Origin: Eucommia ulmoides
Lineage: Eukaryota > Streptophyta > Magnoliopsida > Garryales > Eucommiaceae
Length of the DNA stretch: 64,000 bases
NCBI GenBank assembly: GCA_016647705.1
Contig: CM028327.1
Coordinates: forward strand, 8,317,726-8,381,725
Direction: 5' to 3'
Positions 23,100 to 35,476 of this stretch are shown in pieces. The translations under genes were made by a program, and so were the position numbers. Numbering within the stretch: position 1 is the stretch's first letter; each line of letters opens with the position of its first letter. Below the pieces are notes generated by a model. It was given only the letters and a program-made list of their open reading frames with translations. It was not told the DNA's origin and did not search any database.

Positions 23100-23880
23100 A
23101 CAACAATACATTAATGTTAACATGCATTGTTAAACTTTGTATCATGAATGTAATAAGAATGTGAAGATAAACAAAAATCATTTTTCAGCAACGTGTGTAC
23201 ATGATAACGTTAACTCACATTTTATTTTTTTTTGAAAAGTAAGATGATCCAAATTAGACATATTATTTGATTGTATTCAATGAAAAGTTATACAATCAAG
23301 TTTAATACATTTTATTTATTTATTTATTTATTTTTTTATGTACATGTAACGTTTTCAACCTTGTTTTTTCGAGTTTTTGGTGATGAATTAATCCCCTGGT
23401 ATTTTCTTTTTTGGGGGGGGGGGGGGAGGGGGGGTAACGGGACACTGCGTTAACGTTAACATGCATTTTGTTAATTTTTTGCATCATGAACAAAATAACA
23501 AAGTGAATATAAACAAAAGACATTTTTCAGCAAACGTGTGTACATGTTAACGTTAACTCACTTTTTTATTTTTATCTTGGAAAGTAAGATGATCCAAGCT
23601 ATACAAGTTTTAATGTTAAAACAGTTTTTAAAGTTAACCTGGAGAGGGTGGGAGTGAGGAGGGTTGTATGCCGTGATGGTAGTTCCATTTCCTTTTATCT
23701 TGACAACTATTGTTACGTTAACATCAATGCATTATTTTTTGATTTTGTAGAGTACATAAACGTTAACACATAACTAACACATACTGTTGTTAATGTTTAA
23801 CAACAGACACTCGATTTTTCTAGACTGTTTTTATTCGCACAGCTGAGATGCATTCTATTGGTTTTTGCAGATTTACTGGG
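23100..23880. repeat. TTAACGTTAACG motif-rich spacer of the large MULE (first block)
   Basis: Motif variants at about 23112, 23205, 23449, 23547, 23713 and 23760, plus a G run at 23414-23432. No coding sequence. Similar spacers lie at 25020-25230, 28440-28605, 31143-32400, 35100-35440, 36500-37330 and 37830-38060. Confidence 0.75.
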
Positions 23881-25764
23881 GAGGCAATGGCGACGTGAAT
23901 AATTTTGATGTGCAAGTTTGATGGTTACTCGTTGGACGTCAAAGTGGACGACGATTTCACGCACGTTTTGCTAATTCAAAATGTGTTGTCACGGTGGGAC
24001 GTGTTGAGGGATATTTCCTTCGAGATGTTTTATTCCATACCAGGGCATGACAGGTGTCTAATATCGTGTCAGGACAACCTAGAGGTGATGGTTAGTCTTG
24101 CACGAGTAATGAAGCTTGAATATGTGAGTTTGCTGATAAAGACATGCGGCAATGATAGTGGATCAAGTGGCAGCCGGGACAGGATGCTTATCGAATATCC
24201 AAAGGGACGGGGGGCCGGGGTGGCATGAACAGGGAGGACGACCTGTTGTCGATTTCCTGCCCATTGCCTAAAAAGGCATTACTGTCCAATCACTAGGCTG
24301 AAGGTCTTAAAGAAGTCGGACAGATCTTTAAGGGTGGCATACCAGAATTTAGAGAAGCACTGAAGAAATACACTGTACAAATGGGTTTCACATTTCAGTA
24401 CATAAAGACTGACAAGAAGAGAGTGACAGTTGAATGTTCACTCAAGAAATAAAGAGGGTGTAAATGGAGAGTACATGGTAGACTAGATGAAAGCAACAGG
24501 TTTTTTTTATATTTGGGTGTTTCAGAGAAATCATAATTGCGGCACTGCTTATAGGACAACGAGGAACGAGAAAATGAAATCCAGTGTTTAAAGTCATACC
24601 TCTTAGATTTAGATCGGAATACCTCGTCCACTCGCCCAATTGACATTGTTCACACCTTTAAGAATGACTGCAGGATTGAGATCATACCACATTGCATGGA
24701 ATAGTGTAGAGCAAGCTCGGGATTATTTGTATGGTAATCACGAGTCGTCTTACGATCAACTGCGCTAGTATTTGGATGTATGCATGCGGACGAACGCAAG
24801 CAGCCATTTGGCGTTGGATTATGACAAAGAAACAAGTCATTTCAAGAGACTGTTTATATCGTTCTATGCGACTGCGCACGGGTTCAAATACTGTAGGCCA
24901 ATGTTGTTTCTTGATGGGATATTTCTTGGGTAGGTACAAGGGTTGTTTGTTGGGGGCCAGCGCAAAGGATAGGAACAATGGTAAATTGTTAGCGTGTTTT
25001 ATGTCATGTAACTGCTTAAATTAGTTAGTTAACGTTAAAGAACCGCCCCCAAAATATTTTTAATTTTTGAAGTGTCTGTCTCATTCCTTATTACATAAAC
25101 CCAATAACGTTAATGCATTAAATGCAATTAACTATTTATTTATTTATTTTACATTTTAACAGTTTTTGGGGGGTTCTGATGACACAAGAAGATCATTTTT
25201 GGGGTGGAGACATGGGAACATTAACGTTAACGCATATTAAATGTTGACGTATCACATGTCCTACTCGCATACTGATCTGTTTTTGTTTTTCCATAATTGG
25301 ACGAGTCTTTTCCCTGTGGCATTCGTTGTTATTGATGTAAAGAACGATGACAAGTGGTACTGGTTCAAGACCAATTTAGCAAAAATTGTGGCGAACAAAC
25401 GTATGTTAACGTTCATTTCCGATCGACACAACAGCATTCTTAAAGGCATTCGGAGGATGTTCCCAGATTGTTTTCTTCTTATTGTTTGAACCACCTGAAG
25501 AACAACTTGAGGGATAAATTAGTGGGTTTGAAACACGCGTGGAAGGAGAAGCTCGTACATAAATATTCGATGATGACGTATGCGACGACGCTTGACAAAT
25601 ACTACCAGCTGAGGAAAGAATTAAGAGTAGAGGGTATTAGACGAGTAGAGAATTTCCTAGAGGATATGTTACCCCGACAACTTCTACAACATGTTTTTCA
25701 AAGACAAAAGATATGGGGAGATGTCGTTGATAGGTGTAATCTACCTATCTATTTCAAACCGAAT

Positions 25765-27578
25765 TAAGTTAGTTTTCGAGCATTTATATAGTTTATTTTA
25801 TTATATTTTAATTAGTTTTATTTATTTTTGTATAAATCAGATCTGTGGGGCAAAAAGATAAAAAACTGGAGCGAAAACGATAAGATCGAACCAAAAACAG
25901 ATGAAGTTACGGTGGATAAACAAGCTCGGAGGCAAAATTGTGAAACAGGCCCACCGCCTAGGCATCCAGACCACCGCCTAGGCAGTAGAGATACTGAGAA
26001 TGACAAAAGGCTACTGACAGCCCACCGCCTAAGTGGGAAATTCCTCCGCCTAAGCGGAAACCCTAGCAGAAATATTTTCAAGTCCACCGCCTACTTCTTC
26101 GCATAGGTGGTCACCAAACCTACAAAGTCGGTACAAGTGTTGTAACTTCAAGGCTATTTTGGACTACGATGCAATCTAATTTTAGAAACACTAAAACATG
26201 GAAGTTGTAGATCGTTGTCTTAGCTTTCCATAGATTTTTGAATCACCTCAATCAGAGTTCGGATGAAGAAGTTACAGTCAAAATAAAATACAAACCTGTA
26301 GTTCCTCGGCCTAGGCGGAAATTCCACCTCTTGGGCGGAAAAACGGTAGAAAGTTAACCGACCTACCTGCGCCTAGGCGGAAACCCCTGACACAGCCTTG
26401 ATATTTATTAGATATTTTGAGATATTTTAGCCATAAATACCATTCCCTCTCCCCTCCTTGTGAACCCCCGACCATTTGGGCACCTTAAGCCATAACTAGG
26501 CTAGGGTTTAGGAGTTTTAGAGGTAAAGCTCACATCCCGAAGTGGAGAAGACGGCAAATCGATTGTTGAGCGTTCTTAGCGGTTTATCTTCGGACAAGGT
26601 TAAGTTTTCCGATTGTTTTTCCTTATTTCTTTATCTTAGGATCATGTGAGCATGTTAACTTGTTATTTCATTGTAAATTCGGCTAAGGCCACAGCTAAAC
26701 ATGGATTGTATAGGGATTAACATATAATTTATAAATATGTTGTTTGGATGATTTCGGTGTTTCATTTGTGATTGTTCTTCATAGTTTGATTGTATTTATC
26801 GTATTGTTTGTTTATCATGCTTGGAATGATAAATGGAGAATAAGGGGTTTTGACCAACCCCGAATTCGGATTAGGGTAAACAAACGCCACGATTCTATAA
26901 CCCGGTCGGGGTTTGAATCGTAGACAATCGATGACGTTGAGGCAAGACTCACACGACTTAGGGTCGTTAAGACGTTGAGGGAGACTTCTTCGTTGACTCA
27001 AAGTTGCGTTAAATCCTCCGTCTTACACTCGGGAGAGGTGGCGAGGGAGTTTTAGAACGGAGATTTTCAATAAGGTAAATACAACGCATGATCCAATAAC
27101 CTGGGAGGGAGTTAGATTGTGTGCAATCAATGACGTTGGGTGAGACTCACGTGACCTAGGGTCGTTAAGACGTTAAGGGGGATTTCTTCGTTGACTCGAA
27201 GTTATGTATTCCCCTGTCTTATACTCGAGAGAGGTGGCGGTAGAGTTTACGTATCGAGATTGTCAAATAGGTCAAACACCGTAAATGTGAGTAAATCAAA
27301 ATCGAATACGTATTTGTAAACACGTTAATCCTTAGGCAATTCTTCACCCTAAAACATATTAGTATATTAGTGTAGTTAATTTAAGATATATTAGTAGTAG
27401 TTTAATTAATTAAATACATTTGTTTTTCGTCTAGATAAAGTTAGGTCACGACAAACGTAGTATTCGATAGTAACGACACCAATCCCTGTGGATACGATAA
27501 CCCGATCTTTCACGATCACACTATACTAAAACTTAGATTTCATATACTTGCGAGTAGCCATATACGCAAAGGATAGTA
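25765..27578. mobile_element. Gypsy-like non-coding insertion in the transposase
   Basis: The transposase frame breaks after FKPN at 25764 and resumes after 27578; GAAT is present on both sides (25761-25764, 27579-27582). The insert carries no domains. Its right part has CCCTGTGGATACGATAACCC and CTTGCGAGTAG, strings typical of the ends of plant gypsy LTRs. Repeated CCGCCTAGGC-type blocks (25950-26090 and 26305-26380) and a long tandem duplication fill the middle. Exact LTR ends are not clear. Confidence 0.55.
26885..27285 (+). repeat. Tandem duplication, about 198-bp unit
   Basis: Unit 1 from 26885 and unit 2 from about 27083 share AATGACGTTG-like, GAGACTCAC, TAGGGTCGTTAAGACGTT, TTCTTCGTTGACTC and GAGAGGTGGCG blocks in the same order, about 75-80% alike by eye. 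Confidence 0.8.
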
Positions 27579-28085
27579 GAATCTTTTGGCGTACAGTCGT
27601 CCAACCTAGCGGAGTCATTAAAGGCATGGATTCATGATTGCCAGTACTTTCCGATTATATTGATGGTCGATAAGATTAGGTGCAAGGTATTGAACCAATT
27701 GTCAGTGAGACACGCCGAATCATTATCAATTACGGGTTTCCTATGCCCAATATGGGATCAGATGCTTGCGCGAATGATTAGCGATGGACGGACGTAGAAT
27801 GTTGTCGAGTGCAGCAACAACATATACGAAGTGCACTCGAACCCATCCGTGCTGGTTGACGTGGAGAAAAAAACGTGTTCCTGCTTTAGTTGGCACGGGA
27901 ACGGATTTTCATTTGTTCATGCTTGTGTGGCGATACAAAAAAAACGCCCAGAATATATATTCCTTCGTTGAGTCATTTTTCTCAGTAGAATATTACAGAA
28001 TGACCGACTCGGAAGGTATATGCAGCGTGCCCACGATCAAGAAGCCTGAATGGAATGCATCGGAAGTTGTAATCATCCCCCGATC

Positions 28086-28116
<31 letters not shown>

Positions 28117-28605
28117 CTGGTCGACCGAGGAAGAAACGCATCCCATCAAAAAGTGAGATTCCAGAAATAAGATGTGGTAGATGTAAAAAACATGGAGTTC
28201 ACAACAGGAAGACATGCACTGCTAAAATTTAAAGTACATATTCATTATTTTTTTTATGTAGTTTTGATGCAATCACTTCATGTGTTCGATGTTCGGGGGG
28301 ACCTCATTTGTTTTTTCAATGGGGCCATCTTGTTACTTGATTTTTTTTTTTTACTAAGTTTTTTTTTTTTTGGTAAGCAAGATGATCAAAGGAAAAATGA
28401 GTTTTGTTTGCGTAACACTTAGAACGTCTAAAACATAGGATGCATATGTGCGTTAACGTTATCCCTTTGTTTTACAAGGCAAACTTATTTGCGTTAATGT
28501 TAACGCATTTACAATCGACGCATTAACATTAACGCATCCAGTCCAAGTGTTTTCTCATACCAAAAAACGTAGCAAATCTAAACATCAACGCACATTAACG
28601 TTAAC

Positions 28606-31147
28606 TGTAAGGCCCAAATCATAATAGGTACGTCATTAATAGTTGCATCTTAAAGTATGGGGAAATTCGGGGTCAAATTTGAAATTTAGAAAACAGAGAA
28701 ATTAAACTTGAGATCCAAATTGATAATGAAAATCAAAATTTAAAATAGTAAGGGTGAAATTATAATTTTAGAAACTTGTAAAAGTTGAAAATGACTAAAA
28801 TAAGATCTTAAAGAAAGTTGGGGGAGGAAAGTGCATTTTATTTAAAGAAAAAAAAAACAAAAAAAAAAAAAGAGGAAAACGCCGTGGGACTCCAACCGGC
28901 CAGCAAGAGAAGATCGGCGTAGGCGACGTGGCAAGCCAGGGACGATTTCTCCCACTAATATCATGCATTATATACTCAATTTTGTGGAATTGAGAAGAGA
29001 TCGGAAAATAATCTAGAAATCACTTAGGAAATCTAGAGAGAGAGAGAGAGAGAAAGAGAGAGCGGGATCTGGGTCTAAGAAATGATCGCCGGCAAAGGTG
29101 TCGGAGGTGCTGCAGGGGGTGAGGTTCGTGTGTTGATCGTGGGTAGACGGTTGTGTGTGGATGGGTGATCAGCGACGGTGTGGGAGTCAAGGGAAGTGAT
29201 CTGCTCGTCGTCGGTGTATGTTGTGCATGGGTTGCCGACGGTGAGGGGGGGACGTGGTGATCAGTGGGTTGGTCATCGCCGTCGTTCGGCAAGTGAGAGC
29301 AGTTTGGTTGTTGTCGATGGTAAGGGTGTTCCGGTCGTGTGGGTGTCGTCGTCAATTTCAGGAAAGAGAGAGAGGGTGGTTCGGCCGGTGGGGCTGTCCG
29401 TCCGGCGATGGTGCTCCGGTGAGAGTGTGGGTAACTGTTGACAGTAAGACGGTGGGTTAAGTGTTGCGCCGGTGTATGTGAGTGTGAGGGAGAAAGTGTG
29501 TGCTTGGTCGAGGAGTTGTCGGCGATGAAGTCCAGCGACGGAAAAAAAAAAAAAAGGAAATTTGCATCAACCACCCTAGGAAAATCTAAAACAGAGCATG
29601 GGATCGCCAATCGACTTGGAAACAGGTGAAATTTCAATCGATGAATAATTTTCATGAAATTAAATTTTATTTAGCGTTACAAATCCTAAAATTTTAATAA
29701 TTTCGTAACAATTAATTACTTTTAAGTGCGTAGGTGCATAAAATAGTAACGATTCGAAATATAGAGTTTGTAGTGCACGATTAGGATGTTTTAGAGAAGA
29801 TATTAATTTAGGCTATGTTACTATTAGGTTCGCAGTCACCAGAGTCCTGTTAGAGTATGGTCAGGGAAGGTTTGGGAGAACGAATGACGAGGTGAGTGTA
29901 CTGTCTTCTTGCTAAATTATTTTTGTATATATATGTGATGAAATGTGGGTTTACTTGAACCGTACGATTTTATAAAATTATATGGATCAAGCAGGGGGTG
30001 GGTGAGTTGGTAAACTAGATTTCCGAAAGATTTCGATGGTTTTCGAAATGAAGTTGAAAATAATTTTTTGTTGGATTTTGGGTGAAATCAAACAGGGTTT
30101 TAAAAAGAGAATAGAAAACATCTGTTTCCTAGAAATGCCTGATTTTCTAAAAAATAAAGGATGAAAAAGTAGTTTTAATAAAATCAGACGTTTTCTTTAA
30201 AAGAGAGTGTGATAAATGATTTCTGGATTTAAAAGTTGGTTTTGAGAAAAAGAAAGAGACGTGGTAATTTGACGATGTTGAGTAGACGATATTTATTGAG
30301 TTGTGATTCAATGATGTTGTATTTGATTTAGCGACACCACAGTATTTATCTATTTCGGTAGGGTGATATTATCCGCTTCGGCGGAGTAATGTTTATCAGC
30401 TTCGGCGAAGTGATGTTTATCTGCTTCGGCAGAGTGATATTAGACATTCATACTGCGCAGTGATTATCCGCTTCGGCGGAGTGATAGGTATTCGTAGGAA
30501 AGCATATCCTACGGATGGTACGGTACCGTTGCAAACTCCCGATCGTGAGGTTAAAACGATCACTAGGGCTGGCCAGTGTGTGTGTGTGTGTGCCTGAGAT
30601 GTGGTGTTTTACTTATATTGAGTAATTTATTATTTATCCTGGTGTTTGGTATGATTTTATATTAGATGGATTTGGATGAAACTTATACTTGTGGGTTTAT
30701 TTCCACTGCTTATATTATGGAGAAATTTTTACTAGCTACGCGTTATTTACAGAACTACGCTTGATCCATTTAGATGTTGTAGAATGATTTATTATCCCAA
30801 AATATTTTTACTAAGAAGGCAGTACACTCGCAGGTAAAACAGCTAGGAGTCGGTCAGTCCCCTACTGGCGCTAGATAGGGTTTGCGGGTCATGCGATGGA
30901 GTTATTAGAAAGGAATTTCGAGGCGAGGTGTCAGAGATGATTCTAAGTGAGATTCATGAGATTCGAGCTTAGGTTATTCTTATAGTTCAGACAGTGTGTC
31001 CCTATCAATGGGAATTATGTATATGTTGTACATATTATTTGTTTGTGTATTATATTCTTTTTGTTGTGGTTGTCCAGACAGTTGGATGATGTCATGTCAA
31101 CGTCATGCCAGCCCCAGGGTGACGAGGTTCCGGGGTGGGGTGTGACA
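28606..31147. mobile_element. Solo LTR, Ty3/gypsy (Tekay-like), with perfect target duplication
   Basis: The block begins TGTAAGGCCC and ends GGGTGTGACA, a start and end typical of Tekay/Del-type gypsy LTRs. It is flanked by identical 5-bp copies of TTAAC (28601-28605 and 31148-31152). There is no internal domain, primer site or second LTR, so it is a solo LTR of 2542 bp left by recombination. It landed in one of the MULE's own TTAACGTTAAC motifs. A 211-codon minus frame at 29020-29655 is Pro/Ser/Thr-rich composition and not a recognised protein. Confidence 0.85.
30350..30490 (+). repeat. CTTCGGCGGAGTGAT tandem repeats in the solo LTR
   Basis: Five imperfect units of about 28 bp, each with an inverted GCTTCGGC(G/A)GAG core. 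Such arrays are common in gypsy LTRs. Confidence 0.8.
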
Positions 31148-31347
31148 TTAACACTCACTTTTACAAGCCAAACTTAATTGTGTTAACAATAATGCTCACA
31201 TTTTTAAATGTATAGCATATTAAGTTAACGTTAACGTAAAATTAAGTACAACTAAAATGCTCATACCCATCATTTCATCAGCTGAACAAAAGCGCAACAA
31301 CGTTGATGCACAAAAAACACACCCCATATCTGAGTCCCAGCATCTTA

Positions 31348-31629
31348 CTAGTTGTTGTTGACCAACGATTCATTCCAGGCAGGCTGGACATTAGCTGGTG
31401 CAATCTCTCGGCACAGCATTTCGACTTCGTGTTCAAGGGTTGCTACCCGTTTATGTAGCTGGGAGTTCTGGTCCTTTAGGAACTAGTTCTCTTCATTTGT
31501 ACTTGAGAACGCCCAGCAAGAGTTCCCCATTCGACGTTTCATTTCATAAACTAAGTTGCAAAGTTGATCAGTATTTTCTTCCCACTTCCGGACGTCTTCT
31601 CTGAAGATATTGAAGTCAATGCTCGACAT
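31348..31629 (-). pseudogene. Small coiled-coil ORF of the KI-MULE, one stop
   Basis: From ATG at 31629: MSSIDFNIFREDVRKWEE, then a long heptad-like stretch (EEN, stop, FLKDQNSQLHKRVATLEHE) to a TAG at 31348; 93 codons with a single in-frame TAG near codon 49. The second half has regular hydrophobic spacing typical of a coiled coil. I do not recognise the family. It lies downstream of the Ulp1-like gene on the same strand, so it could be that gene's last exon or an independent accessory ORF comparable in position to mudrB-type genes. Flanking spacers are dense in TTAACG motifs, and the coding block itself lacks them, which suggests it was once selected. Confidence 0.5.
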
Positions 31630-32424
31630 TTCTTTTCTCTCTCAGCACACCTTGTGTTGCATGCAAAACAGTAAATGAATGATATGCAAAATGAATGACC
31701 AAACAGTCACTATAAATAGAAGGACAATGTGCCAATCATGTCATAGGCATCATTACAAGGGATAAATAACCCACTGCCAATACAGCATGTCCAATCAAAA
31801 AATATAACATCAGTGAAACGACGGCTGAATTTGCATATTTGATGTGAAATTACATTTTGAAAAGTAATAAATTAAAATTAACGTTAACGTTGAAGTTAAC
31901 ATTTACGTAACAACTAAACGGCAAGTAAGCATTTTACAAATTAAAATGAGTGAATGTTATCGCTACCCCTTTTACATTAACGTTAACACAATAAGTTAAC
32001 GTCTGCAATATGTTTCACATCAACATTAAAGCAGTTGAATTCAATAAGTAAGAGTTAAAGAATAATATTTTTAAAGTTAACGTTAACGCATTAAGATAAC
32101 GGCAAAACAGTCTGTTTACGTTAACATTAACGCAGAATAATGTCATGACGTTTAACGTTAACTCTCACATATCAAAACAAACAAAAAAAAATTCGCTTCT
32201 GCTATCCTTTCTTTTTGGTATTAACGTTAACACAATAAGTAAGAGCCAAGGAATTACATTTTGCACATTCCACATTAACGTTTAATGTTAACTCTCACAC
32301 ATAAAAAAAAAAAAAAAATCGTTGTTGCCACCTTTTCTTTTTGGTATTAATGCTAACGCAATAAGCAAAATCCAAGAAACTACATTTTGCACGTTAACGT
32401 TAACACAAATACAGACGCCAAGAC

Positions 32425-33240
32425 ATTAATGTGTTCCAAAACATAATCACCCAACAAACACATACATTCATCAGCATGCAAAAAATAAATAAAACAGAAA
32501 AATATATACATTTCAGATTTGTTCTTGTATCATGGAGCAACTTTTTTTTCAAGACAGGATGTGCCTTGATCTGGTTGGGTTTTTTGAACATCACCGCACC
32601 CAGGTGGGACCCAGTCGTAGTGCAAATGGTTCGGTAGAGCATGTATTATGGCTTTTCGGACATCTCGTAATCTGCGACCGGCATGTTTTTTTGCAACCGA
32701 CAATTTTTACGTCGCAATCGATCCTGCAAATAGGGGGGAAGGTAAATAGATAAGATTCATAAATTTGCACAGACTTATGATTTTTTTTGCATGAGTTTTG
32801 GATGGGTGAACTTATGCCCCCCTTTGTTGCGGGGAATCGAGACATTATTCAATAGGTGTGTCGCCCTAATCGGCCCGTATTTCCATGTTGATATGTTACT
32901 CAAAAAACTTTTTATGTTCAGAATTTAGGTTAATCAAATAAATCATAGCGTAGTTCCAAACAATCAAAGTATATATGTTAAATCACATACCACTATAAGC
33001 ACATCATTATAATAATGATCAATGGTGTTCTTCCTAGAACGGATGGAATTGTAGAACATTTATTTTTTTGCATGTATGTCCAACACCATCACAGTTTAGT
33101 GATTGGGCGATGCATGGCGACCGTGAGTGTTCATTGGAAACACAACGTACCGATTTTGTTGGCCGAACGCGGTGTTGACTGTGTAGTATACATTTTTCAG
33201 GAGGAGCTCGTTGTTGTCTCTTAGAACATTCTATGATGTT
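32425..33240 (-). pseudogene. Ulp1-like C48 cysteine protease domain of the KI-MULE
   Basis: C48 peptidases remove SUMO-type modifiers through a His-Asp-Cys triad. Minus-strand translation gives YYTVNTAFGQQ, YVVFPMNTHGRH, then NH followed by a stop and TVMVLDIH (33003-33235), the His and Asp part of the active site. The family has Trp after this His; here a TAA replaces it. Next comes FYNSIRSRKN, then RRLRDVRKAIIHALPNH and QPDQGTS (32560-32705), and after a probable intron GDYVLEHI (about 32440-32470) preceded by Cys codons, the catalytic Cys region with a frameshift. KI-MULEs are known to carry such domains. The order and triad positions support the call despite the lesions. Confidence 0.75.
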
Positions 33241-33734
33241 TTGAGTTTACGTGTTAGCACGGTTGGAGAAAAAAAAAAGGTAATATGTGTTTAAGCATTT
33301 TTGTTTTGTCTTACCCATATGCATACTGGTGCAAATCTCATTTCGTGCAACAACATGGTTGACGTTGCCCTTTGCATTCAATTGAGTTCCCTAATTTCAT
33401 CTTCCAAACACCCCCTGAATGAATCGATAACCTGTGGGATGGGGGGGGAAGGAGACAGTAACGTTAACGTTAACGCCATTCTTGCATAACATAAACATTT
33501 ACGCAAACATGTTGATGTACGCATTTAATCAATCATAAAATGTAAACATTACACAGTCGGTTTCATACGTTATCGGACACACGTCACTCCATGAGCATGC
33601 ATATGACGTCACCACACGAAACTGTGACCAGGGGTTTTCCACCCCCAAACACGAATGTTTTGAGACATTATCAAAAACAACATATCACATGGTCAACAAA
33701 CATTTTCTGAAAAAACTAATTTTTTTTAAGTAAA

Positions 33735-35065
33735 TTGGAATTTGAGTTAACATGTGTTTTTTACCCGGCCCCCTCTTTGGAAATCACGTGCAACTTCTCC
33801 CAATTGTCATCATCAAGTATCATACCGACAATCGTCGCATTTCGAGTTGGCAGTTTTGTATTGTCTTCATACATTGTTGCCGCTAGGAGCTCATCGACAT
33901 TAACTACGTTAGTTTTTTTCTTTTTGCTTCCCCTTTCCTTTCGTTTTTGAGTAGACAAAATCACTCCTTTGTTTCTTCAGTTACCTTTCCTTTTGTTTTA
34001 CTCGACCAACCATGGAGCTAACTTTTAGCATCACCCCCCCCCCAAATGCAACATGTGCATCAGGACTAGTGATGTAGCATCGGGGGCATCTGTCGACATG
34101 ACCATAGAAAGCGGTTCAGGCTTGAGGACTACGAGTGTGGTAGATTTACTTTTTTCCCCGTTTGCATGTGGGCGTTCAATTTTGTCTGAAGGTCCTGTAT
34201 TTGCTTATTAAGCGCCACACACATTGAAACGTCGTGTTTGGCTATCTCTTTCTTCTCCTCCCTCAACATGTTGTTGATTTCTTGTGCTGCTTTCAACTTA
34301 AGAGTAAGATCATTATATTTTTCTTCATTTCCTTAGCATCGTCAGCATGTTGCTGATTCAACATTTCGATTGGCTTTTTCAGCGACTCCACCTACTGGGT
34401 GAGCTCGTCACATCTCCGCCTAAAGTCATCTTTCTCTAAATTGACGGAGGCTCCCTATATTTCTGCGTAACGTCGTGCACGTTGATTTCTGTCAAGATGT
34501 TCGTCTTCTCACCAATTAATTTCGCTAATTGCACAGAGAGGTCAGAGACAGAATGCTCGTAACTTTGTCTTTCCTGCAATGACGATGCTTTCAAATGATC
34601 AATCTTTTTTTTCTATTCGACGTTGGAGGCGGTTATGCTTGCAATTATCCTATGCAACGCCGCAATAGTCTGATTTTTTTTATTTTTTGTGTTGTGAACT
34701 CACCCTACATGAGTTCAATTTGTTTGTGGATATTATCAACCGTAGGTGCAGCCATAGACGGTGGTGCAAAGGCACCCCCGAAAGGTATGCAACATGCACT
34801 CTCAACCGGGGCAGAATCATCCCCCAGATCAGTTGCAGTTTGAGCGGGGAGAGCATTAGGATGATTCATGATAGGGGTCATATACCGCCCAATGATGTTG
34901 TTAATGATTGCATCGTACGCTTCATCAGTATCAGCGACTGGATCTTTGCCCTTATTGACTAGGCTCTCTTTCATAGAATCATTGATCTCTTCCTTTAAAG
35001 CAATCCCTAATTGCAACTCTGCCAAAGTCTCCTTAGTTGGTTGGTCTTTCACTTGGGATATGTGA
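33735..35065 (-). pseudogene. Linker/coiled-coil part of the KI-MULE Ulp1-like gene
   Basis: Same strand as the protease and upstream of it. 33761-33964 encodes a Lys-rich segment (KRKERGSKKKK) followed by NVVNVDELLAATMYED. 34705-35052 encodes MKDQPTKETLAELQLGIALKE and a disordered Pro/Ala/Asp part. The stretch between them has broken coiled-coil-like frames. Ulp1-like plant transposon genes typically have a long poorly conserved middle between the N-terminal domain and the peptidase, which fits. Confidence 0.45.
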
Positions 35066-35476
35066 AAGTTAACTTAGCACCAGATATAGTAGAAAGAACA
35101 CAAAACAATGTCCAACATCGAAAGAACACATTAACATTCATGCATATTAACATTAACTCTTCTTTTTTTTCAACCAAAAACTTAAATGCGTTAACATTAA
35201 CACAATCACATGCATCCATTGCAGTCAATTCTTTTACAAAAACTTCAACATATTCGTCCCAAAAATCTCATTTTTATTCTTTGGGTTAACGTTAACACAT
35301 TTTTATGTGAAAAATGTCAACTAATAAACTCCATAATGTTAACGCATTTTAGCAACAACAGACACTAATCTTTATGTGTTAACGTTGACGAAAATAATTC
35401 GCACACTGCGAAGAAAAAAACTACGTCAACATTAACGTATTTTTTCTCCCCTTGGGGGTGTAAAACAACATGTGGT

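Larger units (their letters stand above)
23887..28231 (+). pseudogene. MuDR-type MULE transposase, broken
   Basis: In order: an N-terminal region (23887-24228, ILMCKFDGYSLDVKVDD), the MuDR DNA-binding domain (24325-24560: IFKGGIPEFREALKKY, FQYIKTDKKRVTVEC, CKWRVHGRLDES), the DDE core with FISFYATAHGFKYCRP and FLDG-type first Asp (24850-24970), then after a likely intron (24981-25305) FVVIDVKNDDKWYWF and FISDRHNSILKGI with the second Asp (25306-25490), and LNHLKNNLRDKL. After an inserted element (25765-27578) it resumes with SSNLAESLKAWIHD and ends in a SWIM zinc finger (about 27870-27935) and a zinc knuckle (CGRCKKHGVHNRKTC, 28180-28225). The SWIM finger has Phe in place of its third Cys. A TGA follows the third codon, and many stops and frameshifts occur. 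It cannot be made as one protein. Confidence 0.9.

Noticed and set aside
29020..29655. 211-codon minus-strand ORF
   Set aside because: Pro/Ser/Thr/His-rich with no domain, lies wholly inside the Tekay-like solo LTR; explained by GT-rich composition.
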